DNA of 64,000 nucleotides from Struthio camelus (lineage: Eukaryota > Chordata > Aves > Struthioniformes > Struthionidae). Numbering within the stretch: position 1 is the first letter of the stretch; every line of letters begins with the position of its first letter. The position numbers were made by a program, and so were the translations under genes. The DNA lies in contig NC_090967.1 of the NCBI RefSeq assembly GCF_040807025.1, forward strand, positions 6,192,001-6,256,000. The letters are read 5' to 3'. Positions 21,916-34,900 of this stretch are shown here, one piece after another. The notes under the pieces are model-generated. The model was not told the origin of the DNA. It did no database searches and saw nothing but the letters and a program-made list of their open reading frames with translations.

Positions 21916-23289
21916 GTCCTTGCTGCTGTACACAGCAATTAATAATGAAGGTGTATCTGTGCCATGCATTAGTTCTGCTAGGCCTGAGTTACTGTAAGGG
22001 TTGTCTGCAATGCTCTGGCCTAGCAGAATTGATGCTTAACTTTTGCATTTAGCATTTGTGCAATATAGGATGCAGTGAGTACAACAGATGGGAGGTGACT
22101 AACTCACACTCTAGCATTCAAAATATTCCATATATGCAGTGTGGAAAAGCATGGCATTCTAAAATACTGTGGTTTTTATTTTGTTTTATTTTGTTTTAGG
22201 TTAGAGGTTGTAATCCATTACTATGTTGAAATAATTCTTGGCCAGGATTGTACAGGTATTGACTGGGAGTTGCTTGCATTCCAAATAATCTCGATTTGAG
22301 TTGAAAAATTCCCTCAGCACTGGGGTCCTTCTATCACTCGGTGACCTCCTGTATGCCTAGGGTGACGTTAAGGTGAATAGGCTTAAAATCTACTGATAGG
22401 AAAGCTTGTATTTGTGTGGGCCTACATGAGGTTTGTTGATTGAGAGGTTGCACATAACATTTTACTGAGTGTCACTTCCTTGTGTCCGTACCTCTGGGAG
22501 AAATAACTGTTGAGAGAAGGATTCAAACTGGGAAGGCACTTGCTTTTTTTTTTGCCTTCCCTTTTGGAGGGAGGTGATCGCAGGCTGACGAACAGAGCGG
22601 CTTCAGCAGAGGGACTCTGTAACTTTGTCTTTTTGCTTAGCTGTTCCACTCCCTCTCAGATAAAGCTGTCTGTCTTGCAGATAAGAACTGGTCTTCAGTT
22701 TTTGCCTGTTGGAAGCATTGTGGAGGTGCTCCCAGCAACACTCTTTTAGAAACTAAAGAATGAAGTGCTGTTTTTCTCTTGCCAAGATTTCCTCTGGTCT
22801 GGGGCTCATGCATTCCAAGCTTAGTTCCAAATGCGACTCTCCTGGGCTCCTCTGAATAATACTGCTGGCTTTGTTAGCAGGGCTTTTAGATATAACCATT
22901 TCTCAGTCTTTGGCAACTGGCTTAATTCAAGTCAGATAATCTAAAACCGTGCAAAGAATTTGTATCTTTATCCTCGGTTTTACTGGCAGACCTGAGTTGG
23001 TCTCTGGCTGAGTGAGGCAGGAGGAATGTTTATCTTGTGCTTTGAAGCTAAAAAAGCATATAGAAAATTAAACTCCTCCAGATAGCGTCATTTAGTGAAT
23101 CTTTTAATTAAGCTGTCAATGATTCTTTACAATTAGGCCGACAGTTTCTGTGCAGACCTTTAGAAGGAAGTAGTGCTATGGACTATTCATAGCTAATGTT
23201 TTGGGATGAAATTTGTATGCATCTGAAAGATGAATGTGACTGAAGAGAGCTGAGTCTGCAGGGCATATCTGCTTTTTGTTTTTTAATAG

Positions 23290-23410
23290 CTTAATCAAAC
23301 TGGAAGGCAAGGACAGACCTCAAGGGGCCATCTAGTTATGTAGCTCACCCCCCTGTTCTGAGTCTCTCAGCCCTTTTTTCTGTGATTTTTCTATGATGCT
23401 TTTGCTCCAA
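23290..23410 (-). repeat. old CR1 LINE 3'-end fragment (antisense)
   Basis: The words AGACCTCAAGGGGCCATCTAG and CTCACCCCCCTG match the well-known antisense reading of CR1 3' ends (gggacctcaagaggtcatctag...ccaaccccctg). A TTTTTCTATGATGC stretch follows. Highly diverged and short. CR1 is the main non-LTR element of birds and other reptiles. Confidence 0.5.
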
Positions 23411-23789
23411 GGGTGAATTTAAGGCTGCAGTAATCTCAGCTCTTACCAAATCTCTTTCTCTGTCAGACTCAGTCGCTCGGTTTAACAATTGAAGGAAACG
23501 TAATTGAGCACTTTCCCTGGGCACCGTTTAACTTCAGCCTGCCTGGGAAAATGTGTGAAAATTTCTGTGGGAACTCTTTCAGTTTTTGTTTTTCCTAATT
23601 TAATTATATGCTTTCGTTAGTGCTGTTAACAGTGTATTTTTAAAAAGAACAAACAGGAACTAGATAGCTATTGAATAATGAAGGAAGCTGTCACATCTGA
23701 ATGGAGCTATGCAAGTAATTTTACCTGTATGAAATTGAAATGGTGTCCCAAAGGTGAACTACGACTTCATCAAAGTTCATGCAACAGTA

Positions 23790-23885
23790 GTGTCTACGAT
23801 CTCTTAAGTGTGATAGGTGCTGTACAGTCCACAATAAGCTGTGCTTTCCTTCTTGAGAATGTTGTAATCTGTGAAAATCCATGTA
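23790..23885 (+). repeat. old interspersed repeat fragment
   Basis: GATAGGTGCTGTACAGTCCAC followed by AATAAGCTGTGCTTTCC resembles a dispersed sauropsid repeat whose end reads aggtgctgtacaaacaca...taagagacagtccctgcc. Assigned by eye. The family name is uncertain. Confidence 0.35.
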
Positions 23886-26800
23886 AGAGAGATTTAAATG
23901 TCTGTATATGAGAGGCAAAACAGAAATCTTGCCACTCAAACTAGAATTATTAGATCTTTAAAAGGATAAGCAAGCAAAAATCTAAATATACTGTCTTCAT
24001 TCAGTAAGTCCCTCATCTTTAATTCATCTGCAGCTTTGATTTAATACAGCATCCGTCTATTGTTTTTGTATATCATTGTTTAGTCCGTGCTTTTTGTAGC
24101 TCTGTTTCTGGAATGGTTGTTGCGCTCTGTCCTGGTAAACTTGTGAAGGGCTCCAGGCTGAAAATCATGTGGATATGATTGCTATTGAAATACCATTTTA
24201 CAATTCACATTTTAGTGGAAGGAAATTGCTGCCAGGGCTGCAGCAATCTTCCATCATCACCGAAGCTTCCTACTCACAACTCCCAATTATTGAATGAAAA
24301 CAGTGCAAGCTGCTGCATACTCCTTGTCTTGTCTCCTCGGGAGCAGTTAAGCATCCTCATTTTGGTGATTATTAAAGAGAAGCAGGTAGCAGGGCTAAGT
24401 TTCTTCTGCCTATCTCACTAAAACAGTGCATTGCACATGGCATAAAGTCATAGCAGCTCTTGCCTGCTGAAGCTATGTGGTTTTGCCATTACCTGTCTGT
24501 CGTGGCTGTCCCACATCCAAGGCTCTGAACTACTTTATAATTGCTACCAGGGTTGTCCAAGGAGAAGGCAAATATTTCTTAGAAAATAGCTGCCATTGGC
24601 ATTCAGATAGCTCATGGTGCTGACTGTTTGCTTTGCAGTATCTGTCCTGTCCTTGCTGGATAGATGATGTTCTTTCCAAAATCTTAGTGTTTTGTGACAG
24701 GTCTGAATTCCACTAGGGAATATCAGGCAAGCGTGTTTTTCAACAGTGACATGTTGCAAGTCAGTCTCCAGGCTGGATGCCCAGGCTGCTGCTGCTTTCT
24801 GACTACGTAGTAATGTGAAAACCGTCACGACTGGGTCCGCTTTTGTAGGTTAGGTGTTTTGCTGCTAACAGGTAGGTCAAGCTTTGCCAAGGCTGTTGGC
24901 AGCTTGGGAGCAGTTGTGATGTTTGAAGTGGTGGAGAGGACAGGCAGCGTGGGTTCCTCCCCTATCAGTTGCGAGTTTTGTGCAAATATAACCAGGAGGA
25001 AACCAGCTCTACTGCTTCCCTCTTGTGTGCCGTTCCTGGAAGTCGGAGCCTTGGTCTGCAATGGGAATGAACTTTGCTACCTGGCCAAATGCATTCAGGA
25101 GGGATTTCATGGAGGTTGTAGGTTTAATTGCAAAATCTGTTAAATAGGAAATGTATAATAATCTGCAAACCTTTACTTTAGCAGTGTGATTTTAGTTTTA
25201 AATACCATAACCAGATAATTTGGCTTTATCCCTTAGTTGTGATGTTGGTCTTTGGTTCTTTGACTGAGAAATTAATTGTATTAAGACTGTGTAATTTAAA
25301 ATATGATCACATGGCCAGAATTGCTTCATGATTGGGTTCACAACTGGCTTGGAGAGCTAGTCTTCCCCCCACTGCCTTTGGGCAATGAACTAGTACCTGC
25401 CTACAAGACATTCTTTCTAGTAGGCTGGTTGCTTTTATCATCTGAATAACTTGATTCTGTCTGAGCTGTCCTTTTAATCAAAACCACCACCAAGAAAAGC
25501 AGAACCTCTAACTTGTCAGAGAGTCAATTTGACAGCTTGATTGAACTTGTTCAGGTATTCATTAAGCGCCGCTAGAGAGAGCTGGGAGAATGGACAGGAA
25601 AGACTAACAGCGCTCTAGTTTTTAATGCGCAGAGCATAGCCTGTGCACCCAGAGATACATGGGGAATGGAACTTGTTTTAGCCCACAGCTGTTTCTGCAA
25701 TTACTAGAGCATGGGCAGGAAACCCAGGGCTCAAAGGACCATCACAAAAGAGAACACCGCAGCTAAGTTCATCAGAGTTAGTCTAAGATGCCACTGCCAG
25801 AAGGGAGGGCCTGAGCTGCCCTGTTTCGCAGTTTGGTAAATAAGCTTGAATCACAAGACTCTGAATTAGCGCGACAGAGATACAGGCAGGGTTTTTTAAA
25901 GAGTTGAAGCTGGTTGCTGGAATAACTGATTGCTTTGTACTTTCAATCAGCTACAAGGGATTTTGTTGTAAAAGCATAGTGTATGTTACTCATTGCTTAA
26001 CTTTGAGCCCATCTGGACCAGAAGTTTTGCTTTCTGATTATATAGTCTCCTAGACTGAGAATGTTTTGCTCTACAGCTGTATGGCATATAGTCCCGAGGA
26101 GTCTGGATCCAGATGTATGGTAAGACTCAGGTAGCTACAATTTAAGTAACACAGAAATGCATTATAAAGAGTAAATCTAATTTGTAGCTGTCTATTTTGT
26201 TTTCCTGTTTACTATGGCTTCTTAAATGTAAGTAATGACTGTGTATGGGGCTGTCAAAATACAAGGATTTGAAAAAAATGTCAAGCTGCTCGAGGTTGGG
26301 TTTCTGTGGATGGCTTCATGAACAAATCGGATTGATGAATATGCAAAATAATGTTTGGTTTCTAATGGCCAGGCCTACAAATTCACACGGAAACTTCCAA
26401 GCAAAACTTTATTCTCTGTGGTTCCCATGTGCATCATTGGTCATAATGGCCAGAAGTCAATAATTTAGCTAAGTCAGGATTCAACACAGATCCAAAATAA
26501 AATATAGCTGTATTGCTTTGCAGAGAGCAAATGTGAATAAGAATACTAAATGCTACTTTTATGTTTAAGCCTCTGCAAGTTCAGGCCTGTGTTTATGTAG
26601 AGCACCCGGGCAGTTTTAATGTACAAAATTAAGCATACAGACAGGTGTTTGCAAGATCAGGGCCCTAAAATCAGGGCACTAAAAATAAAAGAACATCTCT
26701 GAATAGGATCAAAGAGAATATTGTTAAGTAAGTGGGTATCATCTTTATGCAGATGCATATTCTAAAATAAGTCTGGGCTTAATAACATGGTTTTAGTATT

Positions 26801-27734
26801 TAAAATTTCCGGACTAGTTTCATTATAGTCATCTTTTTCTCAATCATGTTTCAAAATCATATTTGAAAGCCAAGTTGTGTGTTGCATTCCTAAGCTCTTC
26901 AGCATGACTTCTATTTTTGTGATTTTATTTTCAGCAGAGATGAATCTGATATTGTGACCTACATTTCTTTAATTGAGATAGCTAGGGATAATATTTCCAC
27001 CATTTCTTTTGTGCTTTTGCTTAAAGGTTTTTTTTTTTTTTTAATGATAAAATTTTCCGGTATGTGAGATGAGAAGGAAAGGAAGTGACTGAAGATAGTA
27101 ATTAGAAATAATTAATAGACTGCGTTCCCCAGAACAATATAATGAAGTGCTCCGCTCCAGAGCGTTACGAATTGTCTTGAGTCTTGATCCTCGTGGGAAT
27201 TTTAGTTTGCATGGTCCAATGTGACCAAGCTCCCATTATAGAACTTTTTAAGTACAAACAATGGTACTGTTTGCTGTTCAGGTCATGCTTTGGGCTCTCA
27301 GATGTTGTATTTCATTAAAATTTTGAGTTATTACCCTCTGAGCAACATCCTTTTCTCTTCAAAAACACCCTCAGGAGTTGTAAACACGTTGATATGTGTC
27401 TTCCCAGAGCTCTAGCAAGTGATGCCTGGCATTAAAGATACCCAGGCATGTTTGTCCTCCCTTGAAGTGAGCGCGTGGGTCATGCATAGCTTCATCATCG
27501 CAAATTGGTCATGCACGAATACAGACAAAGCTGATCTGTCTCTGGCTTTGCGTTAATATCTCTGCTGCAACCAAGAGGTTTTGAAAGTGAAGTCTGGCAC
27601 TAATTTATGAGAGTGATGTGGAAAAAAAATAGGTCAGCAAGTATGAAAGGTGCTGACAAGCATGTAACATCTAGAGATTGTTAAGAAGAAATAGAAAAAG
27701 TCTTAAGAAGTCCTTTCCAAGTAAGCAAACTGTT

Positions 27735-27865
27735 GTGCCTCAGGTTTCCTAGGCATCAGATGGGGGCAGAGATGAAGCATCTTGCTTGAGGACATGCAGG
27801 AAGACTGTGGCAGACCTGGGGAGCAATTCAGGAATTCAGATTTACTAATATCACCTTCCTTGAAA
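27735..27865 (+). repeat. old MIR-like SINE fragment
   Basis: CAGATGGGGGCAGAGATGAAG, then CTTGCTTGAGGACATGCAGG and CTGTGGCAGACCTGGGGAG follow the MIR order (cagatgaggaaactgaggc, cttgcccaaggtcacacag, gtggcagagctggg). Confidence 0.55.
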
Positions 27866-28948
27866 GGAGGCTAATGAAATGGCAAACTTTGACTATTTGA
27901 GCTGTCTTGTTGCTTAGAAAACTGATTGTTATAATTATACCCCGTTTGTGAATAGGTTCAAAACAATCTACTTGCTTGGAGATGCTTCCTTTTTATACTT
28001 GCTCAAGTTTTTCAGACTTTCACACTTCCATTTTTTGGATATTAGAGGATGAAAAACTCAAATCATAAAAGCAGGAATATTAGAAAGTTAGGTGCCAAAA
28101 TGGTAGCTTCTACTTAAGTGTTATCTCTGCGCTTATACTCTGTAGCTAAGGTTAGACTGACCTTTCCTTTCACAAGGCAAATGAGAGCATATATCACAGC
28201 AAGAAACATCTGTGCAAACAGCGCTGATTCACTAGCGACAAGCACATGTGCACTGCAACTGTGGAGAAATGAAGTTCTGTAGTCAATGATGTGCTGCTTT
28301 TAGTCAAATTGCAAGCATCATCGAAATAGCCTTTATGGCACGTGTGAGGCATTGGATCTATCTGTTTCCTAAAATAACCTGCAATTGCTTATGCCAAGCT
28401 TCCTGGAGGTACTGCTGGGACTATTTTTTCCATTTTCCATGCCTGGGTTTTAAATTTCTGCACGTCTTCTCCCATATCTAAACACTGAGCAGTCAGACTG
28501 AGTAGCAACTGGGATCCTCACTGTAAGTGATGGATGTTTAAATGTCATATCTGCAATGGAAGTCCGTGCTAGGGAGAGATGCAGTGGGCTGCTCTTTCAG
28601 CCTCCCTGCTAGGGCTAATACGACTTGCAGCTGAGTTCCTTGGGGGGTAGAAAAGGATGATGATCAGTGACACACATTTTAGATAGCACCGAAGCGCCCC
28701 TCCTTTTGCCTCCCGCCAAACTTGTACCCCAAAGGGACGACATGGCATTAGATTCTGGAAATGCTCTTCCACTGGGTGCTTGGAATAGGGGTTTTCCTAT
28801 TGAAATGGCCTCTGGAGTAGGTGTTTCTTCCCTCCTGTTCAACTTTTTATGACCTGGATATTCACTACTTTTGACACTAACTCTTGCTTTACTCGTGTTT
28901 TCAATTTAGGAGCCGTGACTCTTCTGCCCGCTTGTAAGTGCAACTGGT

Positions 28949-31900
28949 ATGGGTAATGGTGTGAGAGAAGGTCAAGTGGATTTCAAACAGCAGGATGTGG
29001 AGCCAATTATATCAACTCATCTTCCATCAGAGGTAAGAGCAGGAGGTGGCTGGGTATGTGCAGTGGGCTTGAGAGGAGAGCTGGGCGACTACTCCACGAA
29101 AGAAGCATCTCAACGGGATATGAGCTGTGGAGTCCCAGATGAGCTGCCGCGTATGTGCAAACCATGTACTGTGTGGCCGTTGCTTCCTCTGAGGCCTGCT
29201 GAGCAATTTGGGCTCTCTGGGAAGAGGCTGCACATAGCTCACACTTAACGGGCAGGCAGGGCTACGTTCCTTGTTCAAGGTTACATCTTGTAACGTCTTT
29301 ACTGGCAGAGCTGGGAACAGAGCCACGAGTCTCGGTTTCCCTGCTCTCACTGCTGTTACAAGGCTCCTCTTAGAAACACTGAAAGAGAAAGCAACACTGA
29401 ACCTTGCTCTGACTTAGGTCAGGGTTTCTGCTCAGCTGAAATGCTTCACTGGAGGTGTGGGGCCAAAACTCAGGCTGAAATTCAGACAGTGCTGCCTGAA
29501 CCCTGGTGCATAGCAGCCCTTCATTTAGCACCAGAGACTGGAAGAGAAAATTGAACTGAACAGAGTTTTTCATAAACAAACTTAACTTTTTAGCTGTGAA
29601 ACAGTGTGAGAAAAGAAAAATGTTAACTCACTTGTCTTCTCCTTGAAAACACAAAGCATATCAACAGTTAGCATTTTTAAGCCTTGTCTTGTCTTGACTT
29701 GTCTTTTGATTCATAACCTCCATGGTGTTAGATTTCAAGTTTTTTATTTGCTTTCTGCCTGTGTGTTACAAGAAGATAGCTGGTTTATAAATAAGAGCCG
29801 TGGCAGGAATGTCAATAACAAAAACACTTCCATTCCGTTTATCGTAGTGGGAAACCTGTCTTGTTGTATTCTTAGGATCTTGGGGACAACATAGAAATCA
29901 GGTTCGTGTGTTAACTAGAAGGGCAAGAAAGAAATTTACCTTCTGTACGTGGCTAAATCAATATGAGATAGTGAGCTAACTTTTAGAAATGTTAATAGGA
30001 AGGAAACAGTGCATGTAAGAGGTAGCTGACTTTGGAGTTTCATATCTTGGCAGACAAGTCTAATCTTTGTTCTTTGTGATCTGACCTGTAATCTACTGTG
30101 CTTGGAATTTGCCATTTTGGAGGGAATGTTGACATTTCCAAAATCCTGGCATTGATTTTTAGCTGTTTAAGTCTTTCACAAAGGAATTTTGTCAGAGAAA
30201 CTGAGTATCTGAAAACAGCCATTTGCTGTTTCACATACGTTGAAGGGAAGCTAAAGCAAGATCCCTAAAGCATATTGTAGTTCCCTCAGAAGAGGGAGGA
30301 GACAACTCTAGCTGAGTGTTCAGAAGACTTTTTTTGGGTGTAGTCCAATTCTTCTGTGCATACACGTTGTTTCTTATCTTTGTTTGTATGCTCTGGTATG
30401 GGTTAATGTTTAGGTTTCATTTTAATGTGGGCTGTAATGTTGTTACTTTGTAATTTGTTTTTCAGTATTCATATACTAACAATCCCTCAAGGTGTTTTCA
30501 GATTCCGCTTGCAAGTATTTTTTTTGCACTTTTCTCTGCAGTGCTAGAAATCCCGTTTCGTAAATGGTTTAGATCACAAATAGTGATACTGGCATTTTCT
30601 TAGGTTGTTTAGGCTACTTTCTGCTGCTGTTGGTGTGAGTGTTGTAGAAAAGCCAGCTGAAACATAATTTTTCAGTAGAGCTGTGCCTTGGCACCATTTG
30701 ATGGACAGAAGCAGAGCACAGGAAGAGCCAAAAGCACTTTAACTTATTGTGTTAGCAGATAGAGAACGTTTCTGTACAGGGCTGGGAAGGACAGAGAAGT
30801 TCTTGCAGAAGACATAACAAAACAGCTCAGAGTAATGCAGCACTGAGATACTGCACTGTACCCCAAGAAATGGGAGCAAGTGATCAGTTTGCTGTCTCAT
30901 GGAGCTGTGTTTGCAGGCATGGCTTAGGTTGCAGGACAGCACGGATGCTCACATGTGGGTTTGGCTGACGCAAGTCCTTGGACTGGGATAAATGCTACAG
31001 GAAAGGTAAAATATTACAACTTTCAGTTAGGGCTGACTGTGTCACGCTGAACAATGCTTTGTTCCAGGGAACACAGGAGAAAAAGAAAGTACTCAATTCT
31101 CTGATGTCTGGTGCATTGGCCGGTGCTGTTGCTAAAACAGCAGTAGCTCCACTGGATAGGACGAAAATCATGTTTCAAGGTAAGTCCTGCTGGCTTTTGC
31201 GAAGTAGCCTTACTTTATTGTTAGCAGAGTCCAGACCAGCTTCTCTAATCTGTTCAGCCAGCCTGGTCTCCAGTGCTCTGCCCTCCTTCAACCTGCAGAG
31301 ACCTGACATGGTGCAGGCAGAACAGTGATGTTGCCACAATGAATTGAATCTAAAAACCTACTGTTTGTTTCTTGGTAGGATTATTGCAGGTGTCAATCAG
31401 CTGTGTATTTGGCCCATGCTATGGAATCCAACTCCCATGGTAGTCAGCAAGAGCTTTGCTATTTCACTGTAATGCAGTTGCGTTTTTGGCTGCTTACAGG
31501 CAGATGATTGTGGCTCGTGAGCATTGGCTGGCCACATGCGTTCTCTGACATAAGGGAGCGTTTTGGAGTGCACAGCAAAAAGACACTGTGAAGGCTACAC
31601 TTAAGGAGGTGAATGGTAACGCTTTGGATTTCTGTGTCTGTTCAGTTTGGAGAAATATGGCAAGGAGGGAAAAGCTGCACAATTTCCTTCCTCTGTAGAG
31701 GAGGAATATAAGGAGATGTGATGAAACTGGAAGGAGGGAATTGAGATTTTTGAGTTTCTGGGATGCCAGGATGTGCTTGCTCAAATATACACAGTCTTTT
31801 CTAGCAAGAGCTGAATTGTATTTGAGCTGAATTGCTTTGGTTTAGAATTGAAATTAATTATAAAAACTGCTGCAAGAGACAATGAAGCTGGCATACCTAG

Positions 31901-34900
31901 CTTTGTATTACAAAATCCTTTCTGGAAGCCATAAACTAAAAGTGTAGAACTGGAAAGGAAGTTCAGCTGATTTGAATAGAAAATCCTCATGCATTTAACG
32001 GGGTTTGGGATTTGGCCCCAGCCTGGGCTCAGTTCAGTTCTCTTGTTTCAGAGCAAGAACTGTCAATTGCATTAATTGTCCCAAAGGGAAGGGTGCAGGC
32101 TGTTAAAACAGTAGACATTTGGCGAGGCCACGATTTCAAATGTGGCTGACGTCCCAGATTAAATGAATTGGGTAGGTTTAATCTAATCCCTGGCTGAGAT
32201 TTAATTTTAAGTTGACTTTCATGTGACGTGATTCTCATCCCCTGCATAACGGGGATAGCAGGGACACAGATCAGGGAGTTCAAGCTGTAGGGAGTTCGGG
32301 CCGGGGGTGGCTGCAGGCTGGGATTGCAGGCTGTGACCAGATGCTTGGGCAGCAGCGAGTACGTGCTGTGCTTTCTCACCCGAACAAACAGTGTAGTTCA
32401 TTTAAGGTTGAAAATGTCAGGATCAGAGGAGAGATGGAAACTGCAGAATTGGGGTGAGTCAACAGCTGTCCATATAAATCACAGTTAATTTGTACAGGCC
32501 TACATTTTTAAAAAAATCCTGTTGGTTTGTCATGTCGAACTCACTGCAAAGTATATGATTAAAAATTGCCTGTTCTGATCAGCGTCTTGGTATCTAATGA
32601 GTTTCCTACTCTCTTGCTCTCCTAAAGGTTTTTACTCTAGGGTGGCTTCCCTGTTTGTGTAGAGGGACAGCTTCCCTGGGTCATGCGAGCAAGGAGGGTT
32701 GTTCTGTGAACTAGCGACTGAAGAGGTTTCCTGTGGGATGAAGGGAAAAGAGCTCTTTTCCATTGCACAGCTAGCTGCAATTGGTTATTGAGGTGGTGTT
32801 AGTTTAAAAAAAAAAAAAAAAGTTGAATTGCATAAAGGAGCAGCGTGGTGAAAACTGTATTTGCATGTGATTGTTTGATACACTTGAGAGGTTACAAGTC
32901 TCAAAGGAATTTGAAAGAAAGTGCAATAGACACTTAATTGGAACCATGTTTCATTAGTGTTGCCATTCGGGTTTTAGCCTGGGTTTCCTTCCTGTGATAG
33001 AAATGTTACAACACGCAGTTGCCCTTTGCCAAATAAATTTTGCTTCCAAATGCTGTGTGTGTTACATAGTTAAAGCGATGCTGTCAATTTGAATGGATGC
33101 AAGGAAAGAAATTGAGTGCTCCTTTGAGTTTTGTTAGGATGAAACCACCCTTGCGCGGAGCCTCCCTAAACAGTCCTGCTCTTTGCTGGATTCTGGCATT
33201 AGCCTGGAACCGGTGCATGGAAGCGCTCTACTAAAATAAGCTTTTTTTTAAGCGCTTCAGAGCAAGAAGCGTGACAGAGGCTGAAGCATTTTCATAGCAA
33301 TAGATAGAGAGAAATGAACTTCTCATCTGCTAAAGAGAGTTTGGAAACTCCTACCTGTGGTAAAATCTTTGTTGTAAAGAAGCTCTATTTTTTTCTTGCG
33401 CTAATTCTTTTGCTTCTATTTTTATTCCTTAGATAAGAATGCTTGTATGGTTTCTTTGATCCATCTAAATGTATTGCAAGACTTAACGCTCGCTTTTTCT
33501 TTTTAGTGTCTTCAAAAAGATTTTCTGCCAAGGTGAGGTGATGTGTCTGTCTCCTATTGACCTAACATGTTTGATTAATGGTAGTAATAGTACTAAAAGC
33601 ATCCTCTGTTTGTATTGAACTTTCTCGCTTGAGTGTTACTAGTGGCACTCAGAGTGAAAGAGCATAGAGGGAAAGACTGGAAGAAGTACTGTTTTTAGCG
33701 CTCCTTAGGACAGTGCTCTTTCTTTTCCACATGTTTGTTGAGCACCTAGCATAGAGGAGCCTCGATCCTCATTCATGCTCCAGGTTCCACCTGTGACATG
33801 GACAGTAAATGTTGTGGCATCACTCTGGGCTGTTTTGCTCAGCCTTCTTCCCTAGTGGTTGCTTGCTTTCCCCCAACCACCATTAGAGCTGTTGCAGAGT
33901 TTATAGGGAATCTGAGTTTGGGAGCTGATCGCTAGCGTGGCTTGCTGAATGTGTTGTTGCGTGTGCATTGTGGATGCTCCATGTGTGCTGTGCTAATGTG
34001 TGTAATCCAAATGTTTCTGTCTTATACTAAGAAGATTAATTTGGGTTGAGAAGTGGTTTGTGCAAATATCAGTCCAGCTCTGTGCCTTACCCTCAGAAAG
34101 AAAATGAAGATACTGTCTTGAATGTAAAGCTCCATCTTCCTGACTCTGGTTCTTTTTTGCTCTAATGTATCTGATTCAGTCTCCCCAAAGAAGTCATTTT
34201 AGTTGTCTTATTCTGGAGCCAGGGGTGTGAGCATAAGCATCTGATATCAGCTTGCTGTAGGTAGGGTGGGAAGGAGTGGGAGAGGTTAAGCTACTGGGTC
34301 ACCTTCCCCCTCCCCCCCCCATTGTTTTTTCTCCCTCTTATCATGATCTCCCTGTCTGACCTTTGATCCTTTGCCTGCAGGAAGCCTACAGGCTGATTTA
34401 TCGCACCTACCTCAATGAAGGCTTCTGGAGTCTCTGGCGAGGGAACTCGGCCACCATGGTCCGTGTGATCCCTTATGCTGCCATTCAGTTCTGTGCACAC
34501 GAAGAGTACAAGCAGCTCCTGGGGAGTTACTACGGCTTCCAGGGAAAGTAAGATGCAGCATGGCTTTGGTCCTCGTGATAGCAGAGGAGGATGGAACAGT
34601 TTGTGGGACTCTAGACTGCAGGGAAGGAGCACGTTTCTTTGCATTGTGTAGGCTTTCTGCTGAGTTGAAAGCTCTGTTGGCACAGAGCTGTGCGGGCCCC
34701 TCTTGTGGTGGTTTTCCAGAACAAGGTGTGTGAGGGGCTGAGCAATGGGCTGAGCTTCCAGTCTTGGACGGGGGAAATCTTTATGAGAAGACCTTATCTT
34801 CTGGAGGCGTGAGCAAGAAGTGGCCTAGACAGTGAGTTAGCACTTCCCTGTGCTGAGAGTGGGCAGGCAAAACAAAGCTTTCCTTTGCAAGAGGAGCAAC

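Larger units (their letters stand above)
18340..28909 (+). other. SLC25A42 intron 1
   Basis: Long first intron between the inferred non-coding exon 1 and the exon with the start codon. Apart from the minisatellite it holds old MIR-like and CR1-like fragments, listed separately. I see no nested gene. The small open frames are short and lack family resemblance. Confidence 0.7.
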
